Below are positions 35,702-43,250 of a stretch of DNA of 64,000 nucleotides, piece after piece. Each line of letters begins with the position of its first letter. Within the stretch, counting starts at the first letter, position 1. The notes below the pieces were generated by a model. The model did no database searches, was not told where the DNA came from, and saw only the letters and a list, made by a program, of their open reading frames with translations. Source of the DNA: JAXLRU01 sp046330935 (GTDB lineage: Bacteria > Actinomycetota > Actinomycetes > Actinomycetales > Kineosporiaceae). The DNA is taken from assembly GCA_046330935.1 (NCBI GenBank), contig JAXLRU010000002.1:992001-1056000 (forward strand), read 5' to 3'. The position numbers and the translations under genes are program-made.

Positions 35702-36094
35702 TCAGGCCGGGCTGATCCGCAACGACACCGTCTCCCCGGTGTCGACCTTGCGCGCCTGGCGCAGGCCGATGAAGAACCCCAGGAAGGGGTACTTGCGCCG
35801 GTTCAGCCCGAGCACCCGCCGCGTCTGCGCCTTGTCCTCGACGACGGCGCCGCGCGCCTCGATCTCGGCCGCTCCCTCGCGCACCTTGCCGCGCCCGTCG
35901 CAGGGCACGAGCAGGACGCGCGGGGTGTGCCGCAGCCGCTTCACCTTGCCGCTGGCCGCGCCGGTGCACACGAGCAGGTCCTCGCCGTCGCCGACCACCC
36001 ACACGGGAGTGGCGACGGGCGTGCCGTCGCGGCGGAACGTCGTCAGGCGCACGTACTTCTCGGTGGCGAGCGGGGCGAGCGGTCCGGTCGGCAT
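35702..36094 (-). CDS. PPOX-class F420-dependent oxidoreductase
   Basis: A 130-residue split-beta-barrel flavin/deazaflavin protein: LATEKYVRLTTFRRDGTPVATPVWVVGDGEDLLVCTGAASGKVKRLRHTPRVLLVPCDGRG. This is the compact form of the PPOX family that binds F420 in actinobacteria. The C-terminus RKYPFLGFFIGLRQARK is typical. It probably reduces a quinone-like, biliverdin-like or xenobiotic substrate; the substrate is not deducible. It lies between the RHS island and the metal-transport cluster. Confidence 0.85.
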   Translation of the reverse strand: MPTGPLAPLATEKYVRLTTFRRDGTPVATPVWVVGDGEDLLVCTGAASGKVKRLRHTPRVLLVPCDGRGKVREGAAEIEARGAVVEDKAQTRRVLGLNRRKYPFLGFFIGLRQARKVDTGETVSLRISPA

Positions 36095-36131
36095 GACCGG
36101 ACTCTAGATCGCGGGTCGGCGCGGTGCCCGC

Positions 36132-36800
36132 TCAGGCGCGGACGACGACGCGGCGGGCGTCGAGGTCGACGTCGCGGACGTCGGCCCAGGCCACGGTGAA
36201 GGCGCGGCGGAGCAGCCGGGCGACGATCGCGGCGAGGACGCGCGGGCGGGTCAGCTCGCCGTCGCGGTAGCCGAGCATCGACCCGGCATGCCGGTCGGAG
36301 ACGACCACGCCGACGGTCACCAGCACGCCCGCTGGCACCCCGGGCCGCCGCTCGCGCCGCAGCCGGACGTCGTTGACGTGCCCCCGCACCGTCCCGGCCT
36401 GGTCGAGCACGGTGCAGCCGAGCAGCGCCGACAGGCGCATCTCCTCGCGGCCCGACCCGGCGTCCTCGCAGGCGGGCACGCCCTCGCGGGCGCCGTCGAC
36501 GAGCCGCACCTGCCCGCCCCACGCGTCGACGTCGGCGACGTCGAAGCTGACGACAGAGCGTGGCCGGTACCGCCCGCCGAGCCGCGCCCACAGGGCACCG
36601 GGGCCGCTGAGCACCGCCGCCACCTCGTAGGCGCCGTCGTCGCGGCGGCGCAGCAGGAGGTCGTCGACCTTGCCGCGCATGGCGGAGTCGGCGCCGAGCA
36701 GCTGGCGGTCGAGCAGCCCTATCGTCGCGTCGAGCACCTCGCGCTCCTCGTCGAGGCCCACGTGAGCCGCCCGGTCCTCCGCCACGCCGTCGCCGCTCAC
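36132..36800 (-). CDS. PRC-barrel domain protein linked to the NRAMP transporter
   Basis: A 222-residue protein starting with GTG that overlaps the NRAMP stop by 3 nt (GTGA). It has two related halves: GLLDRQLLGADSAMRGKVDDLLLRRRDDGAYEVAAVLSG and SALLGCTVLDQAGTVRGHVNDVRLRRERR, both of PRC-barrel type, with the C-terminus FTVAWADVRDVDLDARRVVVRA. PRC-barrel proteins bind other proteins or RNA. The overlap suggests it regulates or assembles with the transporter. No transmembrane segment is present. Confidence 0.75.
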   Translation of the reverse strand: MSGDGVAEDRAAHVGLDEEREVLDATIGLLDRQLLGADSAMRGKVDDLLLRRRDDGAYEVAAVLSGPGALWARLGGRYRPRSVVSFDVADVDAWGGQVRLVDGAREGVPACEDAGSGREEMRLSALLGCTVLDQAGTVRGHVNDVRLRRERRPGVPAGVLVTVGVVVSDRHAGSMLGYRDGELTRPRVLAAIVARLLRRAFTVAWADVRDVDLDARRVVVRA

Positions 36801-38030
36801 GCGCCCGCCCCCGTCGCGATCATCAGCGGGATCGCCGCGAGCGCGGCCACGAGCACGACCGCGAGGTAGGCGGTGCCCAGGCCGTTGGCGAGCCGGCCGT
36901 TGGCGTGCTCGCCCATCGTCTGGCGGTCGTTGGCGACCACGAGCACGGGGAAGTACGTCAGCGGCAGCGCGACGGCGCTGAACACGACCGAGTACTCGGT
37001 CACCTTCACCGGGTCGACGGTCGTCATCAGGACGGCGACGGCGAGCAGCGTCGAGACGAGGACGACGAGGTGGAACCGCCGCGCCTTCGAGGGCGGCACG
37101 AACTTGCCCCACTGCCAGCCCAGGTACTGGGCGATGCTGTAGCCGACGGACAGGCCCGTCTCGCAGGCCGCGCCGAACGTGGCCGCGACGAACCCCAGCA
37201 GCGCGAACGCGATCCCGATCTTGCCGAGCGCCACCGCCACCGGCAGGCCCACCTGGCCCAGGGTGTCGACCTGGACGTCGAGCGGCAGCAGCGTCACCGT
37301 CGCCGCGGCGGCGATCGCGAGCGACAGCAGCGCGCCGAGGGGGAAGCCCAGGAACACGTTCGTCCGCATGAGCGGCACGTCGGAGCGGCCCCAGCGCTCC
37401 TCCACCCCGCCGGAGGAGAAGAAGAACACCTCGTAGGGGGTCATCGCCGCGCCGAACAGGGCGACCGCGTAGTACCAGTAGGTCGGCGCGCCCTCGGTGG
37501 CCGGGACGGCGGGGTGCGAGGTCTGGTGCCACAGCGCCGACCAGTCCGGCCCCAGCTGCCACACCGCGACCGCGAACACGATCAGGGCGAGCCCGGCCAT
37601 GCCGCACGCGTTCTCCAGCACCGCGAACTTCACCTTCCACAGCACCAGCCACACCGCCAGCCCCACCACGGGGATCCACAGCAGGTGGGCGACGCTCGTG
37701 ATCAGTTCGAGGGCGAGGGCGATGCCGCCGATCTCGGCGATGAACGTCAGCAGCGTCACGAGGGTCGCCGCGACGAGGTTGACCAGGCCCACCCGCGGGC
37801 CCAGGCGCTCGCGGACCAGGTCGAACGTGGCGCGGCCCGAGACGGCCGCGATCCGCCCCGACATCTCCGCGAACACGATGATGCCCAGGACGCCGACCAC
37901 CCACCACCCACGCCAGCGACATCCCGAACCGGGCTCCCACCAGCGCGTTCGTCACGAGGTCGCCGATGTCGACGAACCCGCCGATCGCGGTGAGCACGCC
38001 GAGGGCGACGCCGAGGACCTTGCGCATCAC
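36797..38030 (-). pseudogene. NRAMP-family metal transporter interrupted by a single-base frameshift
   Basis: Two pieces in different frames make one protein of about 410 residues with 11 helices. The N-terminal piece (from GTG 38030 or ATG 38027) reads MRKVLGVALGVLTAIGGFVDIGDLVTNALVGARFGMSLAWVV; the rest (from 37900 down) continues VGVLGIIVFAEMSGRIAAVSGR... FGAAMTPYEVFFFSSGGVEERW. The join lies in a GTG-repeat at 37895-37907 where one extra G breaks the frame; without it the text reads LAWVVVVGVLG. It belongs to an NRAMP subgroup lacking the canonical DPGN and MPH metal motifs, so the ion is uncertain. It may be functional if the indel is a sequencing error. Confidence 0.75.
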
Positions 38031-38033
38031 GGC

Positions 38034-38504
38034 TCACCCGGCCTTCGGCAGGGGCGTGCCGTCGCGCAGGGCCGTCTCGGCGTCGTCGAGATCGGCGCGG
38101 ACGGCGTCCAGTGTGCTCAGGCCGTCGCGCACCCCGGCGTGGTCGCCCCGGCGCAGCGCGATCCTCGTGCGGGACGCGGCGGCCGACGCGTCGTCCAGCA
38201 GGTCGCCGACGGCGTCGCGGAGGGTGTCGTCGGCGCGGGTCGGTGGCTGCTGCGCCGCCAGCCCGTCGGCCGCCTTGCCGAGGGCCTGCTCGGCGTCGTC
38301 CACCGTGGTCTGCGCGTAGGGCGCGGTCAGGCGGCCGCGGTCCCACTGCTGCGCGGCCAGGGCGATCGTGGCCAGCTCGGCGCGCGCGTCCTCGACCGCC
38401 GTCCGGGCCGAGTCGCGGTAGGCCGCCGGATCGCTCGAGCACCCCCCGAGGAGGGTGACGGCGAGCACGGCCGCGACCGCGGCGCGCACCGATGTCGGTC
38501 TCAC
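38034..38504 (-). CDS. Small helical lipoprotein upstream of the NRAMP gene
   Basis: A 156-residue protein with a lipobox (VTLLGGC, Cys at about 22) and a mature part almost entirely alpha-helical (YRDSARTAVEDARAELATIALAAQQWDRG... LRDAVGDLLDDASAAASRTRIALRRGD). It starts at GTG 38504 with a weak ribosome-binding site and ends 3 bp before the NRAMP start, so the three genes form one operon. It could be an extracytoplasmic partner of the transporter, but no metal-binding motif is seen. Confidence 0.7.
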   Translation of the reverse strand: MRPTSVRAAVAAVLAVTLLGGCSSDPAAYRDSARTAVEDARAELATIALAAQQWDRGRLTAPYAQTTVDDAEQALGKAADGLAAQQPPTRADDTLRDAVGDLLDDASAAASRTRIALRRGDHAGVRDGLSTLDAVRADLDDAETALRDGTPLPKAG

Positions 38505-38550
38505 GTCGGGTCGCGTACCCGAAGATCCAGTCGGTCATGCACTCCGCCGA

Positions 38551-39426
38551 TCACCCGAGCCGATCAGCCGACAGGTGGGCGAGGATCTCGGGCCAGGCCG
38601 GGCTGAGCGGGTCGATCAGGTCGAGGTGCCCCGCGCCCGGGAGTTCGACCAGCGTGGTGCCCGCGCGGCGGGCCGCGAAACGGCGGGAGAGGTCGAGCGG
38701 GACCGTGTCGTCGTCCGTGCCGTGGATCAGGGTCACGCGGGTGTCCGGTGGTGCGGTGCGGCCCAGCGGTTCGGCCCGGCCCAGTGGTTCGGCCGGGCCC
38801 AGCGGTTCGGCCGGGCCCTGTGGTTCGGCCCGGCCCAGTGGTTCGGCCCGGCCCAGTGGTTCGGCCCGGCCCAGCGGTTCGGCGTCCGCCCAGCGGTCGG
38901 GGTCGTCCTCCGCGGCGGCGCCCAGGAAGGCCGCGGCCGCGCCGCCGCCGAGGTCGAGCCGGGCCGCCTCGGCCAGGTCGAGCACTCCGGCGAGGGCCAC
39001 CACCCGGGCCGCCGGCGCACCGCGGCGCAGGACCGCGTGGACCGCGAGGTGCCCGCCCGCGGAGTGCCCGACCACCAGCGGCGGCCCCGCCGCCGGTGCC
39101 CCCAGGTGGGCCGCGACCAGGGCGGGCAGCGTGCGGACGGCGAGCTCGACGTCGTCGGCCGTGCCCGGCCATCCCCCGCCCGGCATGCCCGTGCGGCGGT
39201 ACTCGGGCACGGCCACCACGAACCCCGCCCCCGCCAGCGCGCCCGCCGCCGAGCCCAGGTGCGTGCGGTCCCAGGCGGCCTTCCAGAACCCGCCGTGGAC
39301 GGCGATCAGCAGCGGCCCGCGCCCGCTCGGCGGCAGGCGCAGGTCGGCCACGTGCTCCTCGGCCGGCCCGTAGCGCAGGACGGCGTCCGGTGCGGGTGCG
39401 GAGCGGGTGAGGACGTCGTCGGGCAT
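38551..39426 (-). CDS. Alpha/beta hydrolase with an in-frame AEPLGR tandem repeat
   Basis: A 291-residue cytoplasmic esterase/lipase-like protein. Visible elements: oxyanion region LLIAVHGGFWKAAWDR, nucleophile elbow VVGHSAGGHLA, acid in IHGTDDDTVP and His in ELPGAGHLDLI. Between residues about 195 and 240 the sequence is seven copies of AEPLGR or close variants, encoded by an 18-bp tandem repeat, where related enzymes have a short loop. The fold class is like kynurenine formamidase or arylesterase-type hydrolases. ATG 39426 is divergent from the GH6 gene. Confidence 0.82.
   Translation of the reverse strand: MPDDVLTRSAPAPDAVLRYGPAEEHVADLRLPPSGRGPLLIAVHGGFWKAAWDRTHLGSAAGALAGAGFVVAVPEYRRTGMPGGGWPGTADDVELAVRTLPALVAAHLGAPAAGPPLVVGHSAGGHLAVHAVLRRGAPAARVVALAGVLDLAEAARLDLGGGAAAAFLGAAAEDDPDRWADAEPLGRAEPLGRAEPLGRAEPQGPAEPLGPAEPLGRAEPLGRTAPPDTRVTLIHGTDDDTVPLDLSRRFAARRAGTTLVELPGAGHLDLIDPLSPAWPEILAHLSADRLG
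38762..38887 (-). repeat. 18-bp tandem repeat, seven copies, inside the alpha/beta hydrolase gene
   Basis: GGTTCGG recurs every 18 bp from 38768 to 38876 on the plus strand. The unit encodes Ala-Glu-Pro-Leu-Gly-Arg on the minus strand, with two variant units (EPQGP, EPLGP). A multiple of three keeps the frame whatever the copy number. Confidence 0.9.
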
Positions 39427-39533
39427 CCGGCCATCGTGACGTGTGAGGTGGTGCGGGGTGGTGACGGTGTGCCGGTTGCCCGAGTGTCGCGGCTCGGGGG
39501 CGATCGGGCCCAGGATCGAGGGTTGATCGGGCT

Positions 39534-39576
39534 CCAGTGGCGGTTGAGGGCGTATGACGCCCTCAGCCGCCGCTGG
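39534..39576. promoter_or_regulatory. Long stem-loop between divergent hydrolase and GH6 genes
   Basis: A 20-bp stem (39534-39553 with 39557-39576, two G-T wobbles) with a 3-nt ATG loop lies in the 348-bp divergent gap 39427-39774. No gene in this gap is credible. Besides the stem-loop it holds three 21-bp tandem units at 39587-39649. Confidence 0.55.
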
Positions 39577-39586
39577 AGATGCAACG

Positions 39587-39649
39587 GCGCCCCGGATGCT
39601 CCCGGACGCGCCCCGGATGCTCCCGCAGGCGCCCCCGATGCTCCCCCTC
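39587..39649 (+). repeat. Three tandem 21-bp units upstream of the GH6 gene
   Basis: Units at 39587-39607, 39608-39628 and 39629-39649 share the core GCGCCCCGGATGCTCCC. The third is slightly diverged. They lie 126-188 bp upstream of the GH6 start. Confidence 0.75.
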
Positions 39650-39774
39650 CGGCCCTTTCTGCTCCTCTCGAGCCCGCGGGCGGCTCTGGCACCGGGCCAC
39701 CGCCGTCCCGCGCCCGGTGCGAGAGCATCACCCGGACGCGTGGCAGCCGGGTGAGACGGGACGTGCTGACATTG

Positions 39775-40878
39775 ATGACTGTGAGAAGTCGCTGGATCAC
39801 GATAAGTGCTTGTGCAGGGGTGGTGGTGCTTGCGGCCGCGTGCGGGAGCAGCTCGCCCGAGGCGACACCGGCGGCCACGAGCATCGCCACCGTCAGCGCG
39901 TCGGCCGGAGCGAGCACCCCACTGGCCGCCGCGAGCACCGGGCCGTCGGCGTCCCTGAGCACCTCGCCGGCCGTGGCGTCGGCGCAGGGCGACGCGGGGG
40001 CCGTCGGCACCAACCCGGCGACCTGGCCCCTCTACCGCCGCCCCGACACCCAGGCCGCCCAGTGGGTCGCCGCCCACCGCTCCGACGGGCGCGCCGCGGC
40101 GATCTCCTCGGCGATCGTCTCGCGGCCCTCCGCCGTCTGGCTCACCCAGCCCGACGCGTCGGCGTCCGCCCGAGCCGCCGACCGCACCGTCACCGCGGCG
40201 GTCGCCGCCAAGGCCGTGCCCGTGCTCGTCCTCTACGCGCTGCCGAACCGCGACTGCGGCGGCGCCAGCGCCGGCGGCACGCGCACGGCGTCCGCGTACC
40301 GGTCGTGGGTGAAGGCCGTCGCGGCGTCGTTGAAGCGGCGGCCGGTGATCGTCGTCGTCGAGCCCGACTCCCTCGCGCTGCAGACCTGCCTGTCGGGCAC
40401 CGCGCTGAAGGAGCGCAACGCGCTCGTTTCCTACGCCGCGTCGACCCTGCGGGCGGCCGACCCCTCCGCGCTGATCTACCTCGACGCAGGCCACTCCAAC
40501 TGGAACCCGCCCGCCGAGGCGGCCAAGCGCCTGCGCGCCGCGGGCCTGCAGTACGCCAACGGGTTCTTCACCAACGTGTCCAACTACCGCACGACGACCG
40601 CCGAGGTGGCGTTCGGCGCGGCCGTGCGCAAGGCCCTCGGATCCGCGGGCACGGGGAAGAACCAGGTCGTCGACACCTCCCGCAACGGCAACGGCCCGCG
40701 CGGCAGCGAGTGGTGCGACCCGCCCGGCCGCAAGGTCGGCACCGCCCCCGCCCGCCGTCCCCGGGCCGGCGTCGACGCCTACCTGTGGGTGAAGCTGCCC
40801 GGCGAGGCCGACGGCTGCCGCGGTTCCGCCGGCCAGTTCGTGCCCGACCTCGCCCACGCCCTGGCGGTGGGCCGCTGA
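39775..40878 (+). CDS. GH6 cellulase (endoglucanase or cellobiohydrolase type), lipoprotein or secreted
   Basis: A 367-residue enzyme of glycoside hydrolase family 6. A hydrophobic leader ends in VVLAAACGSS, a lipobox, so it is probably membrane-anchored outside. A Ser/Thr/Ala linker runs to about residue 80. Catalytic motifs are YALPNRDCGGASAGG (Asp160), VVVEPDSLAL (Asp198), YLDAGHSNWN, VDTSRNGNGPRGSEWCDPPGR and LWVKLPGEADGC. It inverts beta-1,4-glucosidic bonds of cellulose. No carbohydrate-binding module is attached, unlike most secreted homologues. The start is uncertain: ATG 39775 or GTG 39763. Confidence 0.88.
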   Translation: MTVRSRWITISACAGVVVLAAACGSSSPEATPAATSIATVSASAGASTPLAAASTGPSASLSTSPAVASAQGDAGAVGTNPATWPLYRRPDTQAAQWVAAHRSDGRAAAISSAIVSRPSAVWLTQPDASASARAADRTVTAAVAAKAVPVLVLYALPNRDCGGASAGGTRTASAYRSWVKAVAASLKRRPVIVVVEPDSLALQTCLSGTALKERNALVSYAASTLRAADPSALIYLDAGHSNWNPPAEAAKRLRAAGLQYANGFFTNVSNYRTTTAEVAFGAAVRKALGSAGTGKNQVVDTSRNGNGPRGSEWCDPPGRKVGTAPARRPRAGVDAYLWVKLPGEADGCRGSAGQFVPDLAHALAVGR

Positions 40879-40945
40879 CGCACCGGATCGGCGCGATCCC
40901 GGCTGCTAGCGTGCGGCGCCAGGGGAGACGTCGGAGGGGGATCCG

Positions 40946-41299
40946 GTGACGGACGGTCGGGACGCCGTGATGCCGCGCGTGTGGGGCGCCGTCGCGATGG
41001 TGACGGCGACGGGCCTCCTCGCCCTCCTGTACGCCTTCGCGGTGGCCGGGCAGTTCCTCGACTGGCGCCGGGTGGAGCTGATCTGCCCCGAGGGCCCCGT
41101 CACCGACCACCCGATCACGCACCGCTGGGTGCCGCCCATGTCCACCTGCCACTACGCCGACGGCACGACCGACCAGCTCGTGCCGACCCCCGTGTACGTG
41201 CTGATGGTGGTCACCCTGCTGGTGTTCCTCGCCGGCCTCTGGACGGCGCTGGGCCTGCCCCCGTTCGCCACCCGCAGGAAGCGCCCCGCGCGGGTGTGA
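40946..41299 (+). CDS. Small two-helix membrane protein
   Basis: A 117-residue protein with helices at about 15-38 and 82-103 and an extracytoplasmic loop containing two cysteines (VELICPEGP, MSTCHYADG) that could form a disulfide. It starts with GTG 40946. I recognise no family. It stands alone between the GH6 gene and the isochorismatase-like gene. Confidence 0.6.
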   Translation: MTDGRDAVMPRVWGAVAMVTATGLLALLYAFAVAGQFLDWRRVELICPEGPVTDHPITHRWVPPMSTCHYADGTTDQLVPTPVYVLMVVTLLVFLAGLWTALGLPPFATRRKRPARV

Positions 41300-41448
41300 C
41301 CAATGTCCGACTTCCGTCCCGGCCGTGTGTCGGCCGGGACGGCGATCCTGGACGGACGGCAGCGTGCGCGGTGCGCCCGTGGACGTCGTCCCCGGGCTCG
41401 CCGGGAGCCGCCGCGCGTCCCGTCGTCGACCGCGTCGAAAGGCCCCGG

Positions 41449-42093
41449 GTGTTCTCCGATCCCCATCTCGCGCCCCACTTCGACGCCTCGGCGCTGATCA
41501 CCGTGGACGTGCAGCGCGATTTCCTCTCCGAGGCCGAGTACGGCACGCCGGGGACCACCGAGACGCTGCCGAGCATCACCCGCCTGACCGAGGCGTTCCG
41601 TGCCGCCGCCCGCCCGATCGTCCACGTCGTGCGCCTGTACCTGCCCGACGGCTCCAACGCCGAGCTGGTCCGCCGCACGTGGATCCGCTCCGGGGCGCAC
41701 CTGGTGGCCCCCGGGACTCCGGGCAGCGAGCTCGCCCCCGGCGTCGCCCCGCCGCAGGCCCCCGAGCTCGACCCCGAGGTCCTGCTCGCCGGGGGAGTGC
41801 AGCGCCTCGGCCCCCGCGAGTACGCCATGTTCAAGCCGCGCTGGGGCGCGTTCCACCGCACCCCGCTGCAGGGGCTGCTCGACCAGCACGGCGTCGACAC
41901 CGTCGTGGTCGTCGGGTGCAACCTGCCCAACTGCCCCCGCGCCACCATGATCGAGGCGTCCGAGCGCGACTACCGCGTGGTCGCCGTCCCCGAAGGGCTC
42001 TCCCGCCGTACCCCCGAGGCCCTGCGCGACCTCGGCATCATGGGTGTCAACGTGGCGGGCACGGCCGAGGTGGTGGGCGCGCTCGCCGGCTGA
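41449..42093 (+). CDS. Isochorismatase-like cysteine hydrolase
   Basis: A 214-residue protein with the complete catalytic triad of the cysteine hydrolase/isochorismatase superfamily: Asp in ALITVDVQRDF, Lys in YAMFKPRWGAF, Cys in VVVGCNLPNCPRATMIEASERDY. The family includes nicotinamidases, N-carbamoylsarcosine amidases and isochorismatases; nothing here selects one. GTG 41449 is preceded by AAAGG. The frame continues upstream in an Arg-rich unlikely extension that I excluded. Confidence 0.85.
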   Translation: MFSDPHLAPHFDASALITVDVQRDFLSEAEYGTPGTTETLPSITRLTEAFRAAARPIVHVVRLYLPDGSNAELVRRTWIRSGAHLVAPGTPGSELAPGVAPPQAPELDPEVLLAGGVQRLGPREYAMFKPRWGAFHRTPLQGLLDQHGVDTVVVVGCNLPNCPRATMIEASERDYRVVAVPEGLSRRTPEALRDLGIMGVNVAGTAEVVGALAG

Positions 42094-42128
42094 GGCTCGG
42101 ATCGACACGGCGGGGAGGCACGGCAGCG

Positions 42129-42601
42129 GTGGGTGTGGACGCGCAGGTGACCGTGTGGCGGCGGCAGGGCCGGCTGCTGCTGGAGACCCTCGACCGCACG
42201 GCGGAGCGCATCTGGCTCTCCTCCGGCGGCCGCGACCTCGGCGAAGCGCTGCCGGCCGCCGAGCTGGGGGCCGCGGTCCGCGAGGGCCTCGCCGCGACCA
42301 CCGTCCTGGACCACCCCCTCTCCTGGCCGACCGACGACGGGCCCATGCCGGGGATCGCCGGCGCGCGATCGTGGACGGCGTTCGCGTCCTGCGCCGCGTC
42401 GGTGTCCGTGGCGGCCGACGAGGCCGGGCGCGTCACCGTCACCCCGAGAAGCGCAGCCGCCGCGGCGCCTCGTTCACGCCCGTGCCGGAACGCGCCGTGA
42501 CGCTGCCGCAGCCCCTGCCCCACCTGGCCGACGAGATTCTGGGCGCAGCCGTGCTCGACGCGCTCGCCGCGTCGCAGGACGACGTCGTCCACACGAGGTG
42601 A
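42129..42601 (+). pseudogene. Frameshifted paralogue of the protein at 42780
   Basis: The first 105 or so codons (VTVWRRQGRLLLETLDRTAERIWLSSGGRDLGEAL... ARSWTAFASCAASVSVAADEAGRVTVTP) match the gene at 42780 throughout. After about 42445 the frame goes astray, while the next frame gives EKRSRRGASFTPVPERAVTLPQPLPHLADEILGAAVLDALAASQDD, again matching the paralogue to its end. One base missing from the C-run near 42442-42446 explains this. As given, translation stops at 42500. Function unknown. Confidence 0.65.
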
Positions 42602-42690
42602 GGTAACCCATGGGAAGAAGCACCTCACTCCGTTAGGCTCCGGCGATCGCGGGCCCGCCGGGGGGCTGCACGGGCCTCCTCGGGGGACTC

Positions 42691-42783
42691 ATGTCGTCGC
42701 TGCGCCTGACTTCGCTCGTCACCGCCGTCGTCGGAGGGCTGATCACCGCGGGTGTCGACGTTCGGGTGGTGTACGTCCTGTGA
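42691..42783 (+). CDS. Possible 30-residue hydrophobic peptide coupled to the next gene
   Basis: ATG 42691 opens a 30-codon frame (MSSLRLTSLVTAVVGGLITA then GVDVRVVYVL) whose TGA overlaps the GTG of the following gene (GTGA). It would span a membrane once. A CGGGGGA stretch lies just upstream. It could be a real small membrane protein, a leader peptide or chance. Confidence 0.3.
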   Translation: MSSLRLTSLVTAVVGGLITAGVDVRVVYVL

Positions 42784-43250
42784 CCGCACTGGTGGGGGTC
42801 TTCCGGCGGCAGGGCCGGTTCCTGCTGCAGACGATGGACCGCACGACCGACAAGCTGTGGATCACCTCGGGCGGGCAGCACGTCGGCGAGGGCCTCGGCG
42901 CGGCCACGCTGGGGGCCGCCGTGCGTGCCGGGCTGGGGCAGACGACGCTGGGGGTGCCCCACCCGAAGACCTGGCCGACCGGCAAGGCGGCCGAGGGGCC
43001 GCTGCCCGGGGTCGCCGACGTGCGCTCGTGGAAGGAGTTCGCCTCCTGTGCCGCCTCGGTGACGGTCCACGAGGGCGACGACGGCCGCGTCTCGATCATG
43101 CCCGCCAAGCGGGACAAGCGTGGGCGCCTCTACGAGCCGATGATCGAGCACGAGGTCGTCCTGCCCGGCCCCCTGGGCTCGGTGGCCGACGAGGCGATCG
43201 GGGCAGCCGTGCTCGAGGCGCTGGCGGCCTCCGATGACGACGCCGGCTGA
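42780..43250 (+). CDS. Small protein of unknown family, intact copy of a tandem pair
   Basis: A 156-residue soluble protein starting at GTG 42780. Motifs shared with the frameshifted copy upstream: FRRQGRFLLQTMDRTTDKLWITSGGQHVGEGL, VRSWKEFASCAASVTV and a C-terminal LPGPLGSVADEAIGAAVLEALAAS. It has one conserved Cys and no signal peptide. Its last 17 bp overlap the start of the DyP peroxidase gene, so the two are co-transcribed. I recognise no function. Confidence 0.65.
   Translation: MTALVGVFRRQGRFLLQTMDRTTDKLWITSGGQHVGEGLGAATLGAAVRAGLGQTTLGVPHPKTWPTGKAAEGPLPGVADVRSWKEFASCAASVTVHEGDDGRVSIMPAKRDKRGRLYEPMIEHEVVLPGPLGSVADEAIGAAVLEALAASDDDAG

Noticed and set aside
38762..38887. Possible CRISPR or transposon ends from the 18-bp repeat
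   Set aside because: Units are contiguous, in frame and inside a coding sequence.
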